Position numbers and translations under genes: made by a program. 42,492 nucleotides of DNA. Origin: Hyphochytrium catenoides (lineage: Eukaryota; Sar; Hyphochytriomycetes; Hyphochytriales; Hyphochytriaceae). The stretch is taken from the NCBI GenBank assembly GCA_900088475.1, contig FLMG01001331.1, positions 1-42,492 on the forward strand, given 5' to 3'. A model generated the notes under the pieces. That model was not told where the DNA came from, made no database searches, and worked only from the letters and a program-made list of their open reading frames with translations. Below, one piece after another: positions 21,305 to 29,656 of this stretch (positions are counted from its first letter, which is position 1; the number at the start of each line of letters is the position of its first letter).

Positions 21305-23632
21305 AGAAGCAACAGTAGCACCGCCGCCAGAAGTTCTTCTGCTCTTGGTTGACAAAGAGGAGCGACCGGAAACGCTGTCTGAAGCAGCCCGCTTTCCTAC
21401 TTTCCTCCCGCGACTAGAAGATGAGAAAGCTGCGAGATGAAGGATAAGAGGAAGAGAAAACACGATGATGGAAGTCACCCTGGCGATGATGAAGCTATCG
21501 GTGCTAAACTCCAAAGTGTCTGCCCCTGTAAAGGCCTCCTCCCCAGTGATAGTATCCGGAAGATTCTTCCTGTCGACCCCAAGCTCCAGTGTCTTGGTGA
21601 TTCTTACAAGGGTTCGGAAACGCAGCTGCATGGTCCCACCGCCATAGAAGAGATTGTAAAGGAACCAGCATTGCGTTCCGATCAGAGGAACCAGTATCCA
21701 CATGCCCATAAACTGCTTTGTGATAACAGGAGGACGGGACTGTCCCTTCTTGCTGTCCAAAGCATCTTCGCAAACTGGAAGCATAAGGTCACTGAAGAGA
21801 CAACTAAGGTAGAGAAAGCTCCAGGCGAGCACCACCAGGCAGCGGTAATCATACTCAAGCGCATCTGAGAGTGAGATGCCGCCCGCCAGCGTCTGGCCAA
21901 GAAGAAACCAGAGATCAAACGACGACTTCATAGCTAGCCGAAGAAGATGGAGGTTCCAAAGGCGGGAGAGGTAGAGAAAACAAGCGATGCTCCATAAAAA
22001 GGCAACGATAGAAAGCAATCGTAAAAGCCAAGGAGCTAGTTGAGGTGCAGAAGTGCCTTTCTCTTGTTCTCTGATAGAAAGGTAAAGCACTAGATTGATC
22101 AGGCCAAGTCCAGTGAGAAGAAAGCAACGTGCTGCAAGTTGGAGAATGATAGGAGGACATAAAAAGGCTACCCTGTCATTCACCGACTCGTCCACTCCCT
22201 TGTTGGCCTCTACCACTGTCTTCTCGGTGCCGTCGCTCTTTTCGATCTGCTCCGCCGGGTGCGGGGCAGTTACAGAGTGCTTTCTTCTTCTAGAGCAGGC
22301 GGTTCTTAGGAGGCAGGAAGAACAGCTTTTTATTAGCCGATGACATTGATGCAACGCCGGCAGCGATCTGAACAAACTGCTTGTTACGCCTTCTTCAGTC
22401 TTGAGCAGGAATGACGGTCCGGGAAGCGCAATATGTAGAGAGACTAGACCGTTGAATGGTTTGCACTCTGTCCATGCTTCGGGACTTTCTGATGATGGAC
22501 CAGTTTGAGCGCAAGGTTTTTGTGGCTCTTGACCCTTTCCTATGGGATATATCACTAAGGGCCATTGTACCTCAGTGCAGGGGATGCGCCTTGTTCGCCG
22601 CAGAGATATTGTACCGCCTTCTCCTCCTTTATCGCTTTCTCCTCCTTTATCGTTTGTGATAGATCCAGAACTTCTGGGCCAGGTTGCCTTTACAGAGCTT
22701 CCTAGTCGGCGCAAACGAGTACGTGCGCTCTGGATGAGATGGAAGGAGAAGTAGACGACAAGAGTGGCGGCCGAGTGGATGACAACGTCTTCGCCACTTA
22801 GATATCGGGAACCAAGCGCCCATCTCAAGACTTTGCCCCCATGAAAAACTTTGAATGCCACACTTCCTGCTAGGATGCAATATACGACGAGACCAAACAA
22901 GAAAGAGAAGACGGCACTGCCACTGGACCGGAACCGATAATGCCAGCTATTATTCATGGGACCCCCGACGGTACCTGTCAGCGCGGTGCCAGCTGATAGA
23001 CAGATGCCCCGCGTACCCCCAAGAATCACTCCCACAGTTGCCCACAAGCCGACAGTCAGTGCCATCAGCGTCCAAAACGACGGGTTCCTTGCTGATTTAC
23101 CTAGTAAGGTTGGGTTAAGGCCTAAGATGAGCTGCAGGTTTCCTGGCAAAGCCCCAAGCACTGAGAAGATAGATAGGGGAGTTCCAATACTCTCTCCGAG
23201 GAGGAGAGCCAAACAGATTGCTAGGAGTGAGAGGTTGTAACACAAGCGCGTAAGTCTTGCAAGACCCTTCCTTCTTCTGAAGAGCTCAAGAAACGCATCG
23301 TGAGCACGCCGACCAAAAAGCAAGCCGCATATGGATGTGTTGAAGTCTATGATGACCGTCTGGAGCTGTTCCTCTTCATCCGTGGACCACAAAGGAGCCA
23401 GACACCATCTCATCTGTCTCATTTCAACATGCCCGACGTTACGGGCACAGGCAGTATCCAAAGGTCCCTTTGTGGCGTTTGACCCTCTCCTGCTTCCAGT
23501 GGTTGCCTCCTCCGCGTTTGGCAAGCTTCCATTGCAACTTAATGCATGCTTCCCACGATCACCTTTTGCCAATGGGTGCATATCTGCCGATCGCTCATCC
23601 TCCTTTAGCAGACTTTTCGTGACTGTCTGCAT
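21221..23632 (-). CDS. Array copy 2: multi-pass membrane protein of unknown family, 803 aa
   Basis: Intronless paralogue. The hydrophilic N-terminus (about 75 aa) is shorter than in copies 1, 3 and 4. The core opens with LAPLWSTDEEE and IDFNTSICGLLFGRRAH (residues 79-110). Membrane segments lie at roughly 125-147, 149-172, 186-207, 238-262 and 282-300, with LWATVGVILGG, GGPMNNSWHYR and SRYLSGEDVVIHSAATL. The middle loop carries VQWPLVIYP followed by a short beta-like VSLHIALPG. The second half holds WNLHLLRLAMKSSFDLWFL, DALEYDYRC and TDSFIIARV; note DYRC where the other copies have DERC. The tail is LYFLTGSVTYEVP, ending only a few residues later without the Arg-rich end of copies 3 and 4. 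It groups with copies 3 and 4 by NSWHYR and RYLSGED. Confidence 0.92.
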   Translation of the reverse strand: MQTVTKSLLKEDERSADMHPLAKGDRGKHALSCNGSLPNAEEATTGSRRGSNATKGPLDTACARNVGHVEMRQMRWCLAPLWSTDEEEQLQTVIIDFNTSICGLLFGRRAHDAFLELFRRRKGLARLTRLCYNLSLLAICLALLLGESIGTPLSIFSVLGALPGNLQLILGLNPTLLGKSARNPSFWTLMALTVGLWATVGVILGGTRGICLSAGTALTGTVGGPMNNSWHYRFRSSGSAVFSFLFGLVVYCILAGSVAFKVFHGGKVLRWALGSRYLSGEDVVIHSAATLVVYFSFHLIQSARTRLRRLGSSVKATWPRSSGSITNDKGGESDKGGEGGTISLRRTRRIPCTEVQWPLVIYPIGKGQEPQKPCAQTGPSSESPEAWTECKPFNGLVSLHIALPGPSFLLKTEEGVTSSLFRSLPALHQCHRLIKSCSSCLLRTACSRRRKHSVTAPHPAEQIEKSDGTEKTVVEANKGVDESVNDRVAFLCPPIILQLAARCFLLTGLGLINLVLYLSIREQEKGTSAPQLAPWLLRLLSIVAFLWSIACFLYLSRLWNLHLLRLAMKSSFDLWFLLGQTLAGGISLSDALEYDYRCLVVLAWSFLYLSCLFSDLMLPVCEDALDSKKGQSRPPVITKQFMGMWILVPLIGTQCWFLYNLFYGGGTMQLRFRTLVRITKTLELGVDRKNLPDTITGEEAFTGADTLEFSTDSFIIARVTSIIVFSLPLILHLAAFSSSSRGRKVGKRAASDSVSGRSSLSTKSRRTSGGGATVASLTTACEGTTLYFLTGSVTYEVPVRLDT

Positions 23633-23918
23633 CGTTACCGTCGGGGTGAGGGAGGGGCCAGTTCAGCTTTGACGCAAAGGATGATAAAGAGCGATGACCG
23701 GGGCACAGCCGGTATAGCATCACCGGCTTCGGTGTAACATTATGATGCACAATGAAGACTTTGTGGACATCACAGCAGTCCTTGCCTCGTCTTCTGCCAC
23801 AGAGGAACATACGTCCTTATTGATCATTCTTCTTCTCCTGGACCCAACATTGCTCTCTCTCCATGAGTCGCGCAGGACTCAAAGTATCATAACGTTGTCT
23901 GTCAGGTCGTGTGACACG

Positions 23919-24362
23919 CTATTCAATCAAAAGGTCTGTCGACGCCAGGAAGAAAGAGTTGCACTCCTCCGTCCCAGCTCTCATTAGGGGCCCAAACGAA
24001 CAATACTCGCTACCGCCTTTCTTGGCATTCCCCGTTAGTTTCAGTGTCTTCTTGGAAAGACTTAAGACTAGGGCCTTGTAACGAACGAACCAGATATCAG
24101 CATCAGCGCACCGACTGCCTTCAAGGGAGCAAGGAGGCAATCTCTTCCACGTGCCTGCTATCACCCAGGGCATTTCAGCCGGCAGAATAGCAGGAGAAGC
24201 CCTCTTTTTCCTTATGCCGACGGAAGACTCGTAGAAGGAGGAAACGGCATTTGTTGGACTTCGTTCGTCCACTGAGTCTAGTTTAAAGACTTTGTTGCCA
24301 AGCTCTTCTCCTAATGCTAACCTGGGTGTGGCCGATGCCCTCTCTTTCACGTCTGAGAGCAT
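23919..24362 (-). CDS. Possible small soluble protein, 147 aa, unknown
   Basis: An uninterrupted frame on the same strand as the array genes, with balanced protein-like composition (many charged residues, KALVLSLSKKTLKLTGNAKK, no low complexity). No hydrophobic segment and no motif I recognise. The ATG directly follows TATAAAG (minus strand, about 24370-24364), which is too close for a normal TATA box and start codon pair, so an upstream exon or a chance frame are both possible. No counterpart of it is seen between the other array copies. Confidence 0.35.
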   Translation of the reverse strand: MLSDVKERASATPRLALGEELGNKVFKLDSVDERSPTNAVSSFYESSVGIRKKRASPAILPAEMPWVIAGTWKRLPPCSLEGSRCADADIWFVRYKALVLSLSKKTLKLTGNAKKGGSEYCSFGPLMRAGTEECNSFFLASTDLLIE

Positions 24363-24533
24363 CCTTTATACAGCAAGAACTCATCTGCATTGTCCCATGA
24401 CTTATTGTTGGTCGACTGTAACCACTCCTTTGATGGGGCTTTTCCTGATGCGTAACGGTCATGCCGCCATCCCAACAGGCTCATCAGTGCTGCTATCTCA
24501 GCTACTAAGTGCTGGCTAGTCATTTGCTAACTC

Positions 24534-24992
24534 TTATCTTTGAAACCAACTGCATTGAGGGAGACACAGCGACGGCTCAGGCTTTCTTGTGCCAAGAGCA
24601 ATATCGGGCCTTGTGTGCTCCTGCAAGGCACTCCTCTGAATAAACAGTCGACAGCTATCATCATCTTCTTTAGTATTGTCATAGGCCGGCAGGAGGACGA
24701 GAGCTGGACAGCTGTGCCGTGGGCACCTGTACCTCTCATACCCTAGGACCTCCTGCTGCTTTCCACCGTCCCAAAGCGTCTCATGGTCAGACAGTTGAAC
24801 GCAATGACTCCGTTTACCACCCATCTCTTCCCGTAGAAGCACGCGATGGCCATTATAATCACCGTTGCACCACGTTAGACAGAAGCTTCTTCTACTACTA
24901 GTAGTAGAGAAATAGAAGCAGAAACGGATGTATGGGAGCTCAGGGTTTTTGCGATGTTCTCCTACTGCCAGTGCACTGACCGATCGAGCCAA
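24534..24992 (-). CDS. Weak candidate open frame, 152 aa
   Basis: A long uninterrupted minus-strand frame whose first codon is GTG rather than ATG, so it would have to be an internal exon if real. Composition is mixed (several Cys, His and Trp residues) with no domain that I recognise. It spans the palindrome at 24891-24908. More likely a chance frame than a gene. Confidence 0.15.
   Translation of the reverse strand: MARSVSALAVGEHRKNPELPYIRFCFYFSTTSSRRSFCLTWCNGDYNGHRVLLREEMGGKRSHCVQLSDHETLWDGGKQQEVLGYERYRCPRHSCPALVLLPAYDNTKEDDDSCRLFIQRSALQEHTRPDIALGTRKPEPSLCLPQCSWFQR
24891..24908. repeat. 18-bp perfect palindrome
   Basis: TCTACTACTAGTAGTAGA is its own reverse complement, centred between 24899 and 24900. 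It could be a symmetric protein-binding site or a cruciform-prone element, or chance. It lies in the 3'-flank side of the copy 2 to copy 3 gap. Confidence 0.7.
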
Positions 24993-25302
24993 ACGCCCAA
25001 ACAGAAAGCCCTCCCTCCTTACGAAGTCATTGCTCCATCATATTGCCGGCGTAGCTTTCCAATGTGACCGTAGAAGCAGAGCTAGATGATCATCATGACA
25101 GGCGGAAAGGTAGACCATGACAACCAGATGGCAACAACGTTAACGATCGGAGTGCTAGCCACCAATGAGAGATGTGTCTAGGGCATCATTAATTACGCTT
25201 GGTAAGAGCAGGACCTATATCATAGCAAGCCCTCCTTACTGCCGCGCAGGAGACTCAGGCAGGAGGGCAAAGTTTAGCAGTACAGTTCACGAATGAGTTA
25301 AC

Positions 25303-25313
25303 TATATAAAAAG
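25303..25313 (+). promoter_or_regulatory. TATA-box-like element on the plus strand, downstream of copy 3
   Basis: TATATAAAAAG, followed 69 bases later by an ATG (25372) in ATGTTGTCGTCAG and then by a near-consensus 5' splice site (A|GTAAGT at 25406). Transcription would run antisense into copy 3 (stop at 25496). Position, strand and TATA-to-ATG spacing echo the element at 20938. Confidence 0.35.
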
Positions 25314-25495
25314 CTGGTGGACGTCAAGCAGCACTCAGCAGAGAGCGCTTGCGAGGCCGATCCGGGACAAGATGTTGTCGTCAGTTGATGACAATCTTCT
25401 GACAAGTAAGTCATTGTAAGTATAAGAAGTACATACAGTCAATTATTCGTCGCTGTTTCTACTCCTACGACATTGGACTGAGAACCTTGACGGCG

Positions 25496-28036
25496 TCATC
25501 GCCTTCTTCGAGGCCTTGCGGGAATGGCGTAGGATACATAGCCAGTGAGGAAGTAGAGGACAGTTCCTTCCACGGGATCTCCCGGCAATGGCCGCTCCGT
25601 CGCGACATTGAACTGGTCGTCTGAAGTAGGGGAACCTGATGAGGTGGAAGACTGACCTCCGGATACTGACCTAGTGGTAGGTGTGGAACCGATGACTGGG
25701 CGATGGGCAGAGGCGATAAGCAGATGGTACAGAAATGGAAAAGAAAGGATGATGATACTTGTAAGCCTTGCGATGATGAAGCTATCCGTGCTGAAGTCCA
25801 ACGTGGTATCGCCACCTTCGTCCTTTCCAAGTGCTGTCTGCACCCCTTCTTCTACTCCTATCTCCAGATACTTGGTGACGTGAAGAATCGTCCTAAACTT
25901 AAGGTGTAGGCTTTCGACATAGTAAAAGAGGTTATAGAGGAACCAGCACTGCGTGGCCAGGAGTGGGAGGAGGACTCCTAAACCCAGCAAAGTCTTTGTG
26001 ATAACGGCTGGACGTGTCAAGGAAACATTGCCTTCTCGCTTTTGACCGCGTTTCTTCCATAACGGCAGCATGGAGTCGCTCAAGAGACAGGCTGTGTACA
26101 TGAAACACCAAGCCAAAATGATGAGACACCGCTCATCATACTGAAAAGCATCCGATAAGGAGAGCAGCGCACTAACGCACTGTCCAAAGAGGAACCAGAA
26201 GTCGAAGGATGACCGGCAAAGTAAGCGTAGAATATGCAAGTTCCAAGTGGAGGATAGATAAAGGAAAGACACCAAGTTCCATACGAAGGTGGTGATGCAT
26301 AATGCCTTCAACTTGTCTACGTGGCTAGAGCTTTGCTGCTGACGTTGAGCGTCCCTCGCTTTATAGCTAAAGGAAAGCGCCGTCGGTATCAGCAGGACAC
26401 CAGCAACGAGTGAGACGCGGACTGCCCACAGCTTTAGCCTCTTGGCAACCTGTTGAGCGTCTGTAACATCCCTTGTGATCCATTTCCTGGTCCTATCAAC
26501 CCCATTTTCTCCTCTATCTATTGAGTCTCCACCGATCCTGTGTAGGAATCCTAACCCTGCACTGGCAGCATCCAGAAGGGAGCGCTCACTCTCTATGCGC
26601 GAGTACTCTGGCAGAGTTATGATGAGGGGCACGCGGCCGTTGAATACGGGTGAATTGTTCCTTTCATCGTCCTGGTGCCGCAGGATGGGCACAACGGCCC
26701 TTGAGCTAAGAGGCTTTCCGCCAGCTTCTACCTGCTGCAGAACTAAGGGCCAACGGATTTGTAGACAGGCAAGCTTCTTCATCGTGGCGGTACCACCACG
26801 ACTGCTAATGGCTGATTGGTGATGAGTACCATCCTCCCTCTTTACGCGTCGCCAGATGGAACGGCCACCCTGGACAAGGTGGGGGATGAAGTAGATGATG
26901 AGAGTGGCCGCGGAGTGGATAACGATATCTTCTCCGCTGAGATAGCGAGAACCGAGTGGCCACCTTAGCACCTTTCCGCCCTTGAAGACCTTCAGAGCCA
27001 TGCTAGCCGCGACAGTGCACACAAGCAGGGTTCCAAAGAACCATGATACAAAGGCACCGGCACTCGATCTAAGACGATAATGCCAGCTATTCTCAATAGG
27101 CCCACCTAGCACTCCAGTGATGGCTGTGCTGACAGAAAGGAAGACTCCACGAGTGCCGCCGAGGAGAACACCGACCGTGGCCCAGAGAACAAGCATAAGA
27201 ACGGTGATTATCCAGAACTCTGCGTTCTTGGCTACTTTCCCTAAGAGTCGAATGTTCAGTCCCAGCACCATGAGAAGATTTGCTGGCAAAGCTCCAACCA
27301 AGGCGAGGATAGATAGCGGTGTACCGAGCTTCTCGTCTAAAAGGAGTGTGGCACAAGTAGCGAGCAGCGACGCATCAAAGCATCGCCGAACGATAAAGCC
27401 AAGGCCCTTCGTAGCCCAAGCAAGGAACCGTAGGTAAGCCTGATGGGCCCGGGTCCCAAAGACCAACTGGCACAAAGATGCGTTGAAATCCACGACTATT
27501 GTCTGTCGCTGTCTTTCCTCCTCTGTGGACCATAAAGGCACCAGCTCCCAGTGGCCACTTTGCTGGTGACCTTCTTTCTCTTCTACGTTAGCAAGCGAGG
27601 TTCTCCCGTTGACAGCCCTACTGCTTCTTACTCTAATTGGCAGGGATCTCTCCGCCGCTGGGTTTGTGCCTCTCTTCTGCGAGGAGCCAATGCAGCCAGA
27701 AGATTGCGGATGTTCTCCAGGGCTCTTGATGACCATCTCTTCTTCCGATGTTGTTGCTGCACCAGGTAATAGCAGGGAATTAACATTCGGCCCATCTCTC
27801 TTTGGCGGAATACTTGCCGAAGCATTTTCTCTTCTAGGAGCGCCATTGCCACTACTCATGGTGCTTTGAGTCGTACTGATGGCGTCTTTCTCTCGGGTAG
27901 AGGACAGTCCTTGGACTGAGACTATCACGAAGGGCGAGGTTGAGCCCTCACTCATTATCCCTCCTCGCTTGCCGCCGAGAGAATCTCCGTCCATGTCTAG
28001 GAAGGGCAGAGCGCCGAAGGCTAAGCTACTCCTCAT
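25496..28036 (-). CDS. Array copy 3: multi-pass membrane protein of unknown family, 846 aa
   Basis: Intronless paralogue, used here as reference. Residues 1-160 are a Ser/Gly-rich hydrophilic region. The core starts at 163 with ELVPLWSTEEE, then VDFNASLCQLVFGTRAH (182-198). First membrane half: about 207-232, 238-262, 273-297, 325-348, 370-390, containing LWATVGVLLGGTRG, GGPIENSWHYR and SRYLSGEDIVIHSAATL. Middle loop 391-534 with RWPLVLQ (428) and VPLIITLPEYS. Second half: about 535-557, 577-597, 612-632, 637-658, 676-703, 752-776, containing SSFDFWFLFGQ, DAFQYDERC, QCWFLYNLFY and TDSFIIARL. A Ser/Thr-rich linker leads to LYFLTGYVSYAIP and a final Arg run. Around 11 membrane passes are predicted by eye. 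The two halves look duplicated. The start is the first ATG of the frame. Confidence 0.92.
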   Translation of the reverse strand: MRSSLAFGALPFLDMDGDSLGGKRGGIMSEGSTSPFVIVSVQGLSSTREKDAISTTQSTMSSGNGAPRRENASASIPPKRDGPNVNSLLLPGAATTSEEEMVIKSPGEHPQSSGCIGSSQKRGTNPAAERSLPIRVRSSRAVNGRTSLANVEEKEGHQQSGHWELVPLWSTEEERQRQTIVVDFNASLCQLVFGTRAHQAYLRFLAWATKGLGFIVRRCFDASLLATCATLLLDEKLGTPLSILALVGALPANLLMVLGLNIRLLGKVAKNAEFWIITVLMLVLWATVGVLLGGTRGVFLSVSTAITGVLGGPIENSWHYRLRSSAGAFVSWFFGTLLVCTVAASMALKVFKGGKVLRWPLGSRYLSGEDIVIHSAATLIIYFIPHLVQGGRSIWRRVKREDGTHHQSAISSRGGTATMKKLACLQIRWPLVLQQVEAGGKPLSSRAVVPILRHQDDERNNSPVFNGRVPLIITLPEYSRIESERSLLDAASAGLGFLHRIGGDSIDRGENGVDRTRKWITRDVTDAQQVAKRLKLWAVRVSLVAGVLLIPTALSFSYKARDAQRQQQSSSHVDKLKALCITTFVWNLVSFLYLSSTWNLHILRLLCRSSFDFWFLFGQCVSALLSLSDAFQYDERCLIILAWCFMYTACLLSDSMLPLWKKRGQKREGNVSLTRPAVITKTLLGLGVLLPLLATQCWFLYNLFYYVESLHLKFRTILHVTKYLEIGVEEGVQTALGKDEGGDTTLDFSTDSFIIARLTSIIILSFPFLYHLLIASAHRPVIGSTPTTRSVSGGQSSTSSGSPTSDDQFNVATERPLPGDPVEGTVLYFLTGYVSYAIPARPRRRR

Positions 28037-29656
28037 TCATCGTAATCTGCTACCAACAAGACGCCCAGCCGCAGAACGGAGGGACCACACCCTCATCATG
28101 AAAGAAGGAAGCAGAAGGCCATATATATGAAGAGTGCTTGTGGTCAAAAGGGCCGTTGAGCTTGCACTAGGACTAGAGAAGAAGAACAGCAGGATCTGAT
28201 GGATGGCACACCCGCTGAGCACCGGCCATTTCGTGTCAGCTTACTCTTTGAGAGGAGAGTGCTTCTCTATCAAACGACAACGCTGCGCCTGTTGACATTC
28301 ATGACGACTAAGGCAAGGGCGGGCGTTCCCGGTGTTTCTCTCTCTTCAGCTTCGCAGCAAACAACCACGCGCTGCTGGCAACTGCTTCTGCCGCCCATCT
28401 TCTTTGAAGCCCTGGAGCCGGAGACCTCTTAATGTTCTCATCCTCCTTCTTCGTATTCCTTCTCTCCCTAATGGTAACCTCTGCTGCTCCGTCCTTCAAG
28501 GTCAGGTTAACAGTTCCTGGAGCATTTTATAAAAAAGTGGAACACAGAGAGGCGATCTGGGAGCGGCTAACCGTACAGTGCGATGTAACGGGCTTCCATC
28601 ACTGAAAGTGGTTATGCTACTGGGCAACCTTTATCGCTGGCTCTCTTGACCTGCAAATGTTCCTCACGGAAAGAAAGACCACGAGACAGGCAAGGGTCCT
28701 GCCGAGCGCGAAAGTCGAAAAGTGAAACATCATTCATAGCCATTTTGGCCAGCAGGGATCACGAAGGCAGAACGTAGGTGGACGTAATAGTAGGAGAGGT
28801 TGAGGCTGCAGGCGATCAAGGAGTGAAGCAGGCAGCAGGCGACCATGATGATCCTGAAAGCTCTCAATAATTGACAGAAACATGACCACGAAAAGGAGAC
28901 GAAGAGACAGGAAGCTGGCTTCCCAAACGTAGCCAGAGAAGGATCGAAGAGGAACGTAGAACCCGTGACCTGTTACTGATGCCAGCAGGGCTCAAGCCAT
29001 GACCAACATTGAGCTACTCACAGAGGATTCTAACCACCGGCCTCATAATGCCGTTCATAATGCTGGTGTAGTTCCGCACCCACTACAGCGTGCCGCCCCA
29101 GTCACGTGCTCTACCTAGCCAGCGGCCAATGATACATGCGACTGGCAGTGTGAAGGCTGCTTCCGAAGAAGGAAAAGGATATGAGGCGCTGTAACACTGA
29201 ATGCTCTTGCTACACAGCTAGCAGTTCTTTCCTAGGGATGCACAAACCTTTCAAGCATAAGCTAAGAAGATTCATCGACTGTTTCACTAATGCCTGGGTA
29301 AGGTTAGAGAGCGAAGAGCAGGAAGGCTCGGCCGTACCGCCTTTGCCACTTCACCTCCGCAGTCCGCCTCATGCGGGATCAAGTAAATGGTCGTCGGTGC
29401 CGGGAGTTTAGCCAAAGCAGGCAGCACTTTCTCGCTAAGTCTAATACATTACCTTGACTTCGATTGGCTCTATTCTATAATTAACTGTGTATCAAAGGAT
29501 GGGAAGTGGTAGCCTGGGGATGATAGACATACGACCACTAGCAGGGGAAAGTGGGCTCTATTCTCTTTCGGCGATAAGGTGGAGATTCATGTTACCGCTC
29601 AGACTCTTCCTCCAATTGAGGGTTGCGGATCTTTGTTTTCTACCGATCATGGCACG
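28037..29656. other. Intergenic region between array copies 3 and 4
   Basis: About 1.6 kb without a supported gene. TATATATGG-like sequence on the minus strand near 28124-28132, about 90 bases upstream of the copy 3 start, is a reasonable TATA candidate for copy 3. TTTTATAAAA occurs near 28524. Nothing repetitive otherwise. Confidence 0.5.

Larger units (their letters stand above)
23633..25495. other. Intergenic region between array copies 2 and 3
   Basis: About 1.86 kb. It holds one moderately convincing minus-strand frame (23919-24362), a weaker one (24534-24992), an 18-bp perfect palindrome (24891-24908) and a plus-strand TATA-like element (25303). The rest shows no coding signal or repeat. 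Confidence 0.5.
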
